Below the pieces are notes generated by a model. It worked only from the letters and a program-made list of their open reading frames with translations. It was not told the origin of the DNA and made no database searches. From UBA830 sp002295635 (GTDB taxonomy: Bacteria; Pseudomonadota; Alphaproteobacteria; MPNO01; UBA830), in NCBI GenBank assembly GCA_002295635.1, contig DBHK01000015.1, forward strand, positions 62,001 through 126,000: DNA of 64,000 nucleotides, written 5' to 3'. The position numbers and the translations under genes were made by a program. Within the stretch, counting starts at the first letter, position 1; each line of letters begins with the position of its first letter. Shown piece after piece: positions 8,998 to 17,229 of this stretch.

Positions 8998-9810
8998 CTA
9001 CATTTCTGAAAAATCGGGTTTCTTTTTTTCCAGGAACGAATCTACACCGTGCTCAAACTCAGGCCCAAAACGTATTTTTTCGAAGGCTTGGCCTTCTAGT
9101 TCAAGCCCTACATGGAGCGGAGCATCTCCTGCTGTATTGAGAACCCGCTTGACTGAAGTGAGTGGGATTAGGGGACGGCCTGCGAGATCTGACGTAAGGT
9201 TGTTAACGGCGGCGTCTAACTCGCCGTCGGGGACTAGTTCGGTAATAATACCCCAGTCTAGGGCTTCAAGCGCCGAGATGCGTCGGCCACGCATAATGGT
9301 GTTCTTCGCTCTTCCCAAACCGACTAACTGCGCAAGACGATGCGTACCACCGCTGCCTGGCATAGTGCCGAGGCCAATTTCGGGAAGTCCCATCTGGCTA
9401 TTTTGAGTTGCAATCCGAAAATCGCATGCCAAAGCCAACTCGAACGACACCCCAAGGGCGAATTTCTCGATAGCTGCGATTACCGGCTTTCGGGCGCGTT
9501 CTGGGGCAGAGATGTCATCAGCCATGCTGGACATACCATCGCGGGGTTCTTTCAAAAAACCCGCAATGTCGCCGCCCGAGCTGAATACGCCATTGGCGCC
9601 CCTGATCACGATGACACGGATATCCGGATCGTTATCCATTGCTTCGATCAGAGCGGAGATCTGGGCTCGATTACGAAAGTGGATTATATTCATCGGTGGT
9701 CGATCTAGAATCAGGGTGCCGACACGTTTCTCCTTATCCTTTTCCACGTGCAGGCCATCTATGTTTTCAAGCAGCTTGGCGCGCTCCTGCGCGTAGATAT
9801 CCGAAACCAT
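8998..9810 (-). CDS. Enoyl-CoA hydratase/isomerase (crotonase) family protein
   Basis: A crotonase-fold protein of 270 aa. The oxyanion-hole segment VFSSGGDIAGF and the PEIGLGTMPGSGGT segment carrying the first catalytic glutamate are visible; IMRGRRISALEALDWGI follows as in hydratases. The start at 9810 (MVSDIYAQ) is preferred over one 99 bases upstream because GGAGAAGAAA precedes it and the upstream stretch is polar and family-atypical. It probably hydrates or isomerises a 2-enoyl-CoA intermediate of the adjacent CoA-dependent pathway. The EamA exporter gene lies upstream on the same strand. Confidence 0.88.
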   Translation of the reverse strand: MVSDIYAQERAKLLENIDGLHVEKDKEKRVGTLILDRPPMNIIHFRNRAQISALIEAMDNDPDIRVIVIRGANGVFSSGGDIAGFLKEPRDGMSSMADDISAPERARKPVIAAIEKFALGVSFELALACDFRIATQNSQMGLPEIGLGTMPGSGGTHRLAQLVGLGRAKNTIMRGRRISALEALDWGIITELVPDGELDAAVNNLTSDLAGRPLIPLTSVKRVLNTAGDAPLHVGLELEGQAFEKIRFGPEFEHGVDSFLEKKKPDFSEM

Positions 9811-9905
9811 TTTCTTCTCCGGTTCTTTTGAACTTACTTGTGGTCTGTTGCGGTCAGGTGTCGTCGAGGTTAGAGGATTATACGAATGATCGAAGTTTTT
9901 TAAAA

Positions 9906-10832
9906 TCAAGGATTCCTCTTCGTACGGTTGAAAAGACGACCGTCGAGAAAGGCAAGGCCGAGGCCAATGAAAAGTAATCCAATAACATGTTGTATCATCA
10001 GGGTTTCTTCGAGAACAAATATTCCGAGCGCTAGGGCGCTAACCGGAATAAGGAAGGTCACCAGCATCAAGTTGGTCGCGCCCACCTTCTTGAGAATTCT
10101 GAAATAAAGATAGTATGCGAGTGCCGTGGAAACCGACGCAAGTCCTATTACTGCGGCAATGGTTGCGGGGGCTGGTGGCTGCAGTCTCCAAGGCGCATCA
10201 AAAACCAGTGCAACTGGAACCAAGATAAAAGATGCTGCCGTAAGCTGGCCGGTAGCAGTGGCTGTGGGCGTTATACCCATTGCTAGAAAACGTCTGCCGT
10301 AAATTGCCGAGATACCATAGGATAAAGCTGCGCCGAGCACGGCGACTTGTGCAATCACCGCGGTCCCGAGCCCCTCCAAAAGCTCCACTCCGATCAGAAT
10401 GGTCGCACCCAACAAGCCTGAGATGACGCCAATTAGCTTCATACTAGATAATTTTTCGTCGGTGGTGACAAAATGCGCCACCAACACCGTAAACACGGGC
10501 GTGGTGGCATTTAGTATCGAGGCTAGTCCTGAAGCTATTTCTTTCTGGCCCCATACGATAAGGCAAAATGGTATTACGTTGTTGATCAGCGCCAGTAGGG
10601 CCAGTTCGCGCCATACCTTCCAGCCGCGGGGTAAAGATTCTCTGGCAGCTGCAAGGATACCAAATAAAATAGTCGCCGCGAGGACGACACGCATGGCTAC
10701 TATAGTAAATACCGGTAATTCTTTTACCGCGATCTCTTGAAAGAAAAACGTACAACCCCACACGATGGAGAGAAGAATAAGCATTCCCCAAGCGACTGGG
10801 CCCATAGTCTGGGTAATTTTATTTTTACTCAT
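9906..10832 (-). CDS. EamA/DMT-family transporter
   Basis: A 308-aa ten-helix protein with two EamA repeats. WGMLILLSIVWGCTFFFQE at the N-terminus and GLASILNATTPVFTVLVAH at the end of repeat one are characteristic of the RhaT/YdcZ-like DMT branch. It resembles the 1277 and 3095 exporters only in fold, so it is not a recent duplicate of them. It lies between the citryl-CoA-lyase-like gene (54 bp upstream) and the enoyl-CoA hydratase gene on the same strand. Inner-membrane exporter of an unknown small molecule. Confidence 0.88.
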   Translation of the reverse strand: MSKNKITQTMGPVAWGMLILLSIVWGCTFFFQEIAVKELPVFTIVAMRVVLAATILFGILAAARESLPRGWKVWRELALLALINNVIPFCLIVWGQKEIASGLASILNATTPVFTVLVAHFVTTDEKLSSMKLIGVISGLLGATILIGVELLEGLGTAVIAQVAVLGAALSYGISAIYGRRFLAMGITPTATATGQLTAASFILVPVALVFDAPWRLQPPAPATIAAVIGLASVSTALAYYLYFRILKKVGATNLMLVTFLIPVSALALGIFVLEETLMIQHVIGLLFIGLGLAFLDGRLFNRTKRNP

Positions 10833-10886
10833 TGCGCACGTAAAAGGTCACCTTTCACTACACAGGGCACTATGCTTTTTACCCAT

Positions 10887-11651
10887 TCAGTCTGGATCGC
10901 GATATTCAATGTTATTAATAAAATCGACTACCGACGGCGCTATCGGATTTCCCATTTCCTCATAGATATGGCCAATCAAGCCCGCAGCCCTGCTGACTGC
11001 CGCGACTCCGCGCATTACTTCCACCGGGAAAGATACTTCATTTAGGACGGCGCCAAGCGCACCGGTCACATTTAGGGTCAGCGGCCTACCGCGTGATCCT
11101 TCGATTTCTTCAGCCAGAACCTTTGCTAATTCGATATATCTCCCATTGACACCGCCTTCGTAGGCGATCTGGAACATACGGTCTGAACGCGGGTCAGTTG
11201 GAAAGTAGTAGGGATGGCCGTATCCCGGGATGAATTTTTTCTGCTCTCGGTGGCGAGCGATTACGGATTTTGCATATTCACGCGGGTCACCGCCGGCGTC
11301 GACGCCTGCCTTAAAAATTTCACCTGCGCCTGCCATCGTGCCGGCGAATTTATTACCTACCATCATTGCGCCTGCCATCATAGGCAGTTGAACATCCTCT
11401 GGTAGAGAATCGTGGACCATGCGGGCGACGAGCGCGGTCGGGGTAATGCCGTGATCCATAAGGATTACCATGCAGGCGTCGAAAGTCCGCGAATAGCTCT
11501 CTGGCAGTTCATTACCTGTGACCAAAAGGTAGAAAGTCTCAGAGAAACTTTTTTCTCCAAGAATTTCAGTTAGTACGTCGTGGCCACGCATCCGGAAACG
11601 GTCGGTATCCGATGTCGGTGTGCCGATACTGGTAAATAACTTTTCAGTCAT
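10887..11651 (-). CDS. Citryl-CoA lyase-like protein (citrate synthase superfamily)
   Basis: At 254 aa this is a short member of the citrate synthase superfamily. The second catalytic histidine region is kept (IPGYGHPYY), but the first (usually PLHGGA) is replaced by FAGTMAGAGE, and the N-terminal large-domain segment of true citrate synthases is missing. This pattern fits citryl-CoA lyases and related short homologues, which cleave a 3-hydroxy-3-carboxyacyl-CoA to an acyl-CoA and a keto acid. GGGAGGAG lies 3 bases before the ATG. It is divergent from the amidohydrolase gene at 11778. In context it may perform the final C-C cleavage of the neighbouring CoA pathway; that role is inference. Confidence 0.8.
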   Translation of the reverse strand: MTEKLFTSIGTPTSDTDRFRMRGHDVLTEILGEKSFSETFYLLVTGNELPESYSRTFDACMVILMDHGITPTALVARMVHDSLPEDVQLPMMAGAMMVGNKFAGTMAGAGEIFKAGVDAGGDPREYAKSVIARHREQKKFIPGYGHPYYFPTDPRSDRMFQIAYEGGVNGRYIELAKVLAEEIEGSRGRPLTLNVTGALGAVLNEVSFPVEVMRGVAAVSRAAGLIGHIYEEMGNPIAPSVVDFINNIEYRDPD

Positions 11652-11777
11652 TAGCTCCTCCCTGAACTATTTGTGAAGAGCTTTATGGGGCAAGTAAGTC
11701 GCGGAATCCAATCCTTTGGCGACCGGTATGTTTCGCGTTACAATAGACTGATTGAGGGTTTATACGGGAGAGGGGTA

Positions 11778-13016
11778 ATGGAACTCCCCACAGGGAACGA
11801 ACGTTATTTCCGCATGAGCGTCGAGGAATTCGACACCGAAAAGCTTATGCAGAATGCGGCACGGCAACGCGACCGTCGCAAATTCAACGAAATGTTGATT
11901 ATTGATGTCGATGCTCACCATTACGAAACGGAGTCGATGAACGAAATCGTCGAATTTATTGAAGACCCTGTACTCCGTCAGCTGGCTCAATCAGCTCAGC
12001 AGATCGCCCACAGAGGATCGATGTTTACGTTAGGGCGGGTCGGCTACCAGGATATTGGCGGTCGAGTAACCCGATATCCCTTGCGCGGCATGGAAGAAAC
12101 GCCCAGCGACGGTATTCATCGGGATGTACATCTCAGCCACCGCTGGATGGATGCGATGGGCGTCGATTATGCATGCGTGTTTCCGACCCCGATGCTTGGC
12201 TTGGCAATGCATCCGCAGGCCGATGTCGAGGTGACTTTGGCACGTGCCTATAATCGGTGGTTGGTCGAGAAGATATTGCCCGGAAGCCCGCGTATGAAAT
12301 CAATGCTGTACTTGCCCTTTAATAATCCCGACGCGGCATTGAAAATCGTTGAAGATTTCGGTGACGGTGAAGGTGTGATCGGTTTCATGGTCACATCTGT
12401 CCGTCATAGGCCTGTCCACCATAACGACTACATGAAAATTTATAGCGCAATCGAGGAACTCGGCCTTCCGATTGGGTTCCATTCAGGTTTTAACTGGGAT
12501 GACCCGATGTTTCGAACTTGTAATCGGTTTTTGGCGGTCCACGCGCTTGGCTTCACTTGGTACAATGTCGTGCATTGCACCAACTGGGTTCTGAACGGGA
12601 TGAATGAACGGTTCCCTGGTCTCCCCGTGGTCTGGATCGAATCCGGCATTTCCTGGGTCCCGTTCCTGATGCAACGGCTTGATACACAGTACCGTATGCG
12701 CTCATCGGAATGCCCCATGCTAAAAAAGCTCCCCAGTGATTATATGCGCGATATGTATTACACGACGCAGCCGATGGAGATGCCAGACGATATAGGGTTA
12801 CTGGAAGCAACTTTCGCAGCTATGAACGCAGAAACACAGCTTCTTTGGGCATCCGACTACCCACACTGGGACATGGATATTCCCTCCGTCATTTGGGACC
12901 TCCCGTTTATCGATCAGGAAGCGAAACGGAACATATTGGGCAGGACCGCCCAAAAAATTTTTAATATAGATGTTAGTGCGAGGCACCCGGATTATTTGGG
13001 GATTGCGGCTGAATAA
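11778..13016 (+). CDS. Amidohydrolase-family protein, paralogue of the 43.6 and 44.8 kb genes
   Basis: A 413-aa amidohydrolase_2 enzyme. The start at 11778 (MELPTGNERYFRM) is chosen because GGAGAGGGG lies just upstream and because it aligns with MEIPTDHL starts of the two homologues at 43569 and 44827. Metal-site candidates are DVDAHHYE (about residue 50), FHSGFNW, and ASDYPHWDMD near the C-terminus. All three share DIHLSLKWMDA/DVHLSHRWMDA and YRMRSSE blocks. The family includes decarboxylases and ring- or amide-cleaving hydrolases. It stands between the citryl-CoA-lyase-like gene (divergent) and tctAB, possibly acting on what TctAB imports. Exact reaction unknown. Confidence 0.85.
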   Translation: MELPTGNERYFRMSVEEFDTEKLMQNAARQRDRRKFNEMLIIDVDAHHYETESMNEIVEFIEDPVLRQLAQSAQQIAHRGSMFTLGRVGYQDIGGRVTRYPLRGMEETPSDGIHRDVHLSHRWMDAMGVDYACVFPTPMLGLAMHPQADVEVTLARAYNRWLVEKILPGSPRMKSMLYLPFNNPDAALKIVEDFGDGEGVIGFMVTSVRHRPVHHNDYMKIYSAIEELGLPIGFHSGFNWDDPMFRTCNRFLAVHALGFTWYNVVHCTNWVLNGMNERFPGLPVVWIESGISWVPFLMQRLDTQYRMRSSECPMLKKLPSDYMRDMYYTTQPMEMPDDIGLLEATFAAMNAETQLLWASDYPHWDMDIPSVIWDLPFIDQEAKRNILGRTAQKIFNIDVSARHPDYLGIAAE

Positions 13017-13049
13017 GTTAATCAACGTGATATATTGTTGGTTGTTCGC

Positions 13050-13078
13050 TTGACAGGCAAGGCCGGTCTGATACCAAT
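13050..13078 (+). promoter_or_regulatory. Candidate promoter of tctAB
   Basis: A consensus TTGACA at 13050-13055 is followed after about 15 bases by a weak -10-like ATACCA (13071-13076). It lies just upstream of the palindrome at 13082-13099 and about 65 bp before the tctAB start, so a repressor on the palindrome would block it. The weak -10 makes this a moderate call. Confidence 0.4.
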
Positions 13079-13081
13079 CAA

Positions 13082-13099
13082 ACATACGCGGGCGTATGT
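13082..13099. promoter_or_regulatory. Palindromic operator ACATACG-N4-CGTATGT before tctAB
   Basis: A perfect 7-bp inverted repeat with a 4-bp CGGG spacer. Nearly the same element, CATACG-GTGG-CGTAT, occurs at 17143-17157 before the first ubiD gene. The TetR-family gene at 16529-17125 is the nearest regulator and TetR proteins bind palindromes of this size, so this is probably its operator. The link is inference from motif sharing and position. Confidence 0.6.
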
Positions 13100-13140
13100 G
13101 TTATTGGGCAAAGTAAAAAGGGACTGACGGGGAGCATAGG

Positions 13141-15276
13141 ATGGAAGTTGATATGCTAGGGAGCGCCATTGAGGCGTTCCAGAACATGGCGAGTCTTGAA
13201 AGACTAGGCTTTCTCTCTTTTGGTGTAATTATCGGTCTCGTGTTGGGCGTAATACCAGGGCTAGGCGGGCTGGTGGGCCTGTCTCTCCTATTGCCTTTCA
13301 CGTTTAACATGGACCCGTTCACCGCTCTCGCGTTTATGATGGGCCTTCAGGCGGTTGTAGTGACATCGGATACAATACCAGCGGTGTTATTTGGCGTGCC
13401 GGGAACGGTAGGATCAGCCGCAACTATCTTGGACGGCTACCCCATGGCACGGAAGGGAGAGGCGGGCCGTGCTTTTGGGGCTGCTTTCTCCGCGTCTGTG
13501 ATCGGCGGACTGTTCGGTGCACTTTTGCTAGGTGTCAGTGTACCTGTACTGCGTCCGATTGTGCTTGAAATTGGTTCCCCAGAGTTGCTTGCGATCTGTG
13601 TCTTTGGTCTTTCCCTTGTCGCGGTTCTTTCTGGTGGTTCTCCGCTTAAAGGCTTGGCGGGAGCGTGTATCGGCCTCATGGTTGCCACGGCTGGCGATGA
13701 TCCCCAGACTGGGACGCTGCGATGGACATTCGATTCTCTCTATCTTTGGGATGGGTTGCCAGTAGTTCCGCTTGCGCTCGGGTTATTCGCGATACCGGAA
13801 CTCGCAGATATGGCAATTACCAAACAATCAATCAACGTTAAGGGCGCAGAGAAACAAAACGTTCGATTTGGGCAAATCGAGGGTATCAAGGATACCTTTA
13901 GAAACTGGTTCTTAGTCCTTCGGTGTGCATCAATTGGGTCGTCGCTCGGGGCAGTACCCGGCATCGGCGCCTCTGTTATTGACTGGATTGCTTACGGCCA
14001 CGCTGCACGATCTGAAAAAGGGGCGGCCGAGACGTTCGGCAAAGGTGACGTACGCGGCGTAATTTCATCGGAATCATCGAACAACGCGAAAGAAGGCGGC
14101 GCCCTAGTACCGACCATCGCCTTCGGCGTGCCCGGGTCCGCTTCGATGGCGCTAATTCTAGGCGCTTTTCTGATCCACGGTCTTGTACCCGGACCCGAAA
14201 TGCTGACTAAAAATCTGGACGTAACTTACACCCTAGTATGGTCGGTTGCGATCGCTAACATTCTTGGCGCTGGTATCTGCTTCACCTTTGCGAACCAGCT
14301 TGCAAAGGTTGCACTGATCCGTATTGGCATCCTTGCGCCAGTCGTTTTGGCTGTGACGTATGTGGGAGCATTTCAGGGTTCTCGCCAGTGGGGTGACATA
14401 TATGCTCTGCTGATATTCGGGCTGATCGGTTGGATAATGAAACGCCTTCGTTGGCCTCGCCCGCCGCTAATTCTGGGTTTCGTGCTCGGCGGTTTGGTCG
14501 AGCGATATATGTTTATTTCAACAGAGCGTTACGGCGCAGATTGGCTCTGGATATGGCGAGACTTTGGAGACGGCAATGTGGTGTTCGCACCATATGTTCC
14601 TATCATCTTTGCCGTCACACTTTATGGCGTATTGGCACCGATAATCAGGGGGTATCGTGCCCGCGCGAAGGCCAATAAAACAGCGAGTAAGTTTGGCTTT
14701 CAAAAAGCTGCGATCAATCCGGACTTCTTCTTTGCAATTATTCTATTTGCACTATTTGCGATAGCGTTCGGGATTTCGTCAAATTGGGAATTTGGCGCTA
14801 GGCTTATCCCTCAGGTTGTGTCCGTTGCCGCTATGATCTTTATCGGCTGGTTAATCATGTCGGCAATGTTTGTCGCGCCGGGTGAGAAAGCAGATCTCGG
14901 CGAAGAAGGTATACCGGGTCGTGGAGAGGGCGGGGCCCCAGCGCAAAGTGACGTACATTTCGACATCAGCGCCGATTACGGCGATCTGCCAGGGTCAGAA
15001 ATCACGAGGCGGGTCATCACCTACTTTGCCTGGTTGTTATTTTTCTTTGGAACTTCAGCAGTAATAGGTCTTCTTCCCGCGATGTTTGTCTTCCTGCTTG
15101 GATATATGCGCTTTGAGGGTAAGGAGAAATGGGGCACCACATTAACAGTGGCAACGTCGATCTGGGCACTTTCCTATGGTCTGTTTCACTATATTTTGAT
15201 AATCCCATGGCCGCAGTCACTTTTAGGGGACTGGTTTCCGCAACTTCGGTCTATCCCGTGGGCGAATATGTTTTGA
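13141..15276 (+). CDS. tctAB: Fused TctA-TctB permease of a tripartite tricarboxylate transporter
   Basis: At 711 aa this is about 200 residues longer than a TctA permease. Residues 1 to ~510 are TctA: the VIPGLGGLVGLSLLLPF and VPGIGASVIDWIAYGHA repeats and the KEGGALVPTIAFGVPGS segment are diagnostic. The region from ~525 (NPDFFFAIILFALFAIAFG) to the end, ending IIPWPQSLLGDW, is a TctB-type four-helix small subunit joined through a charged linker. The protein thus combines both membrane subunits of a TTT importer. GGGGAG precedes the ATG. The TctC binding protein is encoded convergently just downstream, and the shared operator links this gene to the UbiD cluster, suggesting a carboxylate that UbiD enzymes decarboxylate. 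Confidence 0.93.
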   Translation: MEVDMLGSAIEAFQNMASLERLGFLSFGVIIGLVLGVIPGLGGLVGLSLLLPFTFNMDPFTALAFMMGLQAVVVTSDTIPAVLFGVPGTVGSAATILDGYPMARKGEAGRAFGAAFSASVIGGLFGALLLGVSVPVLRPIVLEIGSPELLAICVFGLSLVAVLSGGSPLKGLAGACIGLMVATAGDDPQTGTLRWTFDSLYLWDGLPVVPLALGLFAIPELADMAITKQSINVKGAEKQNVRFGQIEGIKDTFRNWFLVLRCASIGSSLGAVPGIGASVIDWIAYGHAARSEKGAAETFGKGDVRGVISSESSNNAKEGGALVPTIAFGVPGSASMALILGAFLIHGLVPGPEMLTKNLDVTYTLVWSVAIANILGAGICFTFANQLAKVALIRIGILAPVVLAVTYVGAFQGSRQWGDIYALLIFGLIGWIMKRLRWPRPPLILGFVLGGLVERYMFISTERYGADWLWIWRDFGDGNVVFAPYVPIIFAVTLYGVLAPIIRGYRARAKANKTASKFGFQKAAINPDFFFAIILFALFAIAFGISSNWEFGARLIPQVVSVAAMIFIGWLIMSAMFVAPGEKADLGEEGIPGRGEGGAPAQSDVHFDISADYGDLPGSEITRRVITYFAWLLFFFGTSAVIGLLPAMFVFLLGYMRFEGKEKWGTTLTVATSIWALSYGLFHYILIIPWPQSLLGDWFPQLRSIPWANMF

Positions 15277-15294
15277 GAGATTCATTTTTGAAAA

Positions 15295-15324
15295 AAAACC
15301 CCGGAGTGCGAACTCCGAGGTTTT
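15295..15324. terminator. Bidirectional intrinsic terminator between tctAB and tctC
   Basis: A 13-bp stem with one mismatch (15295-15307 pairs with 15312-15324) and a GCGA tetraloop, with A-tract and T-tract ends so it works in both directions. It lies between the convergent tctAB and tctC stop codons. Confidence 0.85.
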
Positions 15325-15346
15325 CTAATTTAAACTGAAATTCTTC

Positions 15347-16378
15347 TTATTTGAAACCGAATACTTTCTTAAGCTTCTGTATGGTCGCAGGTGGCGTCGC
15401 GTAAGCTTCAGCGACCAACTTGTCGAGCTTTACCCCTGGAACTGGATTAACCGGCGCATTGCGTTTCTTCGCATCCGCCCGGAATTCAGATGAATTCAAC
15501 ATTGACATGAATGCCTTGCGGAGCGCGGCAACCCGGTCCTTTGGTACTTCCGGGTGCACCCAGAAGCCCATACCAATCCGCGGTGCAACTTCTAGAAAGC
15601 GAACCATCGCTTTCTCTTCTGCTGTTTTGGCAAGGTCAATCATCGTCGGCAAGTTTGGAAGTGCAGAAATCTTGCCGCCATAGCTGACGATGTGGCGGAG
15701 TTTATTGCCGCTAACCCAAGCTGGTTTACCCGCCGTCCAGCCAGACCAATAATTCATCCGACCGTGGACTTCGCCACCTTCCATGGCTTTGTTGATCTTG
15801 GCGCCACCCTTGTAGCCCTTAACAACCTTGAATTTTGTTCCGGCTATGTGGTTTAGAAGTGTTGGTGCGAGGTACGTTTCGGAGCCGAGGCCAGTTGAAC
15901 CCATGATGGCCTCACGGTTTTGCGCTGAAGCTAAGTCGCTAACCGGTGCCTTGTGCCAAACGGATACGACTGCTGGGCGGGGAGCGATTGATCCAAGCCA
16001 CTGGAACTTTGAGGCATCAAATTTCATCTTGCGTAGTAGCGGAGCAAGAACAGATGGTGCTAACGCTTCGGCTATATATGTTCCGTCTTTTGGCGCTGCG
16101 TTGTACGCGTACGCGGCACCCTTCGTACCTCCGCCTCCTGGGCGTGATTGGATGATTACTGTTGGATTGCCGGGGATGTGTTTTCCGAGGTGCTCTGTCG
16201 TGAGCCGGCCGTACAGTCCAAGCGTGGCACCCAGTCCCGATGGAACCATCACCGTGACGGTCTTTCCTTTGTAAAAACTGGCGACTTTTTGATACCCATC
16301 TGCGATAGCCGGAGTGCTAATTCCAAGAATACCGACGGCGGACGCCACCGTAATTGCTTTTCTTATATCTGTGGACAT
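15347..16378 (-). CDS. tctC: TTT transporter periplasmic substrate-binding protein
   Basis: A 343-aa TctC/Bug-type binding protein. An N-terminal signal peptide (AITVASAVGILGISTPAIA, cleavage probably after ADG) is followed by the family's FYKGKTVTVMVPSG and the SRPGGGGTKGAAY loop that contacts the ligand carboxylate. It captures a carboxylic acid in the periplasm and delivers it to the TctAB permease encoded convergently. GGGAGG lies before the ATG. The gene is divergent from the TetR gene, with an inverted repeat (ATTCTC-N2-GAGAAT) between them. The ligand cannot be identified; an aromatic or unsaturated acid would fit the neighbouring UbiD enzymes. Confidence 0.92.
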   Translation of the reverse strand: MSTDIRKAITVASAVGILGISTPAIADGYQKVASFYKGKTVTVMVPSGLGATLGLYGRLTTEHLGKHIPGNPTVIIQSRPGGGGTKGAAYAYNAAPKDGTYIAEALAPSVLAPLLRKMKFDASKFQWLGSIAPRPAVVSVWHKAPVSDLASAQNREAIMGSTGLGSETYLAPTLLNHIAGTKFKVVKGYKGGAKINKAMEGGEVHGRMNYWSGWTAGKPAWVSGNKLRHIVSYGGKISALPNLPTMIDLAKTAEEKAMVRFLEVAPRIGMGFWVHPEVPKDRVAALRKAFMSMLNSSEFRADAKKRNAPVNPVPGVKLDKLVAEAYATPPATIQKLKKVFGFK

Positions 16379-16419
16379 TTAATTCCTCCCTGTTTTGTCC
16401 TCTCAAATTACAGACTACG

Positions 16420-16433
16420 ATTCTCACGAGAAT
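16420..16433. promoter_or_regulatory. Inverted repeat between tctC and tetR
   Basis: ATTCTC-AC-GAGAAT is a perfect 6-bp inverted repeat in the 150-bp divergent region between tctC and the TetR gene. It differs from the CATACG operator, so it may be a site for another regulator or a chance palindrome. Confidence 0.35.
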
Positions 16434-16528
16434 TTGGGAAGAGTATGAAGAAATGAAATAAACCTCTTTTTCTGGGTTGCTCTTCAAATGATTTGTCGGC
16501 ATTCATTTTATTTGGAGAAAGGCAAATA

Positions 16529-17125
16529 ATGGCGGATGACGCTGAATTATCCTCGATTGAACCGGCAAGACGGGGAAACGAGAGTTTAACACGAGAAGAC
16601 TGGATCACTGGTGCATGGGAGATGCTAGGCGAAACAGGGCTTGACGGGGTTCGAGTTGAACCTCTGGCAAAACGCTTGGGCGTTACCAAGGGTAGCTTTT
16701 ACTGGCATTTCAAAGAGCGGCAGGAATTACTGGATGCACTACTCGATCGTTGGTTCGCGATCGGGAAAGATCATCTTTTGCCAGCCTACGAAGCTGACGA
16801 TAATGCCCCGGACCGGATCTGGTCTTTGTTTGAAAGCGTGATACAGCGCACAACGCGAGGGCAGACAGTAACGCTGAGGCTTCTCTCGCATAAAGACCCA
16901 GAGGTTGCGCGTCGGATAGAAGAGCGAGATGCACATCGACTGGCATTTTTGGTGAGGGAGCTTAAAGAAATAGGTTTCCCGCAAGAAGAGGCACGTGTGC
17001 GAGGACAAATTTACCAGGCGATAATGACAGGTGAATTTTTGCGAAGCGGCGGGTTGCCGTTGACGGAACGGCTTACCCGGGCGCGAGAATTCCACCTGCT
17101 TCTCTCAACTAATTTAGGACAATAA
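16529..17125 (+). CDS. TetR/AcrR-family transcriptional regulator
   Basis: A 198-aa TetR regulator. The DNA-binding domain is at about residues 20-75, with the recognition helix in RLGVTKGSFYWHFKERQELL; the C-terminal two-thirds is the variable ligand-binding domain. The start at 16529 (MADDAELSS) is preferred over an in-frame ATG 36 bases upstream because GGAGAAAGG precedes it. It lies between tctC and the UbiD cluster. The CATACG-N4-CGTAT repeat at 17143, immediately after its stop, and the copy at 13082 before tctAB are its likely operators. The inducer is probably the imported carboxylate or its CoA or decarboxylated product. Confidence 0.92.
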   Translation: MADDAELSSIEPARRGNESLTREDWITGAWEMLGETGLDGVRVEPLAKRLGVTKGSFYWHFKERQELLDALLDRWFAIGKDHLLPAYEADDNAPDRIWSLFESVIQRTTRGQTVTLRLLSHKDPEVARRIEERDAHRLAFLVRELKEIGFPQEEARVRGQIYQAIMTGEFLRSGGLPLTERLTRAREFHLLLSTNLGQ

Positions 17126-17142
17126 AACAATATCTTACCGGG

Positions 17143-17184
17143 CATACGGTGGCGTATTGACCTTATATTAGGACGTCGTAATAC
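17143..17184 (+). promoter_or_regulatory. Operator and candidate promoter of the ubiD cluster
   Basis: CATACG-GTGG-CGTAT (17143-17157) repeats the palindrome before tctAB and abuts a -35-like TTGACC (17157-17162), followed after 16 bases by TAATAC (17179-17184). A repressor bound here would cover the -35 box. The overlap of a shared operator with a promoter-like pair supports control of the three ubiD genes by the adjacent TetR. Confidence 0.5.
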
Positions 17185-17229
17185 TGCAGTCATTGGGCGA
17201 TCGGCCCCTTAAATACAGGCTATGCTATA

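Noticed and set aside
10887..11651. Reading the short citrate-synthase homologue as a second prpC/gltA
   Set aside because: It is too short and lacks the first catalytic histidine region, unlike the complete enzyme at 53016-54215.
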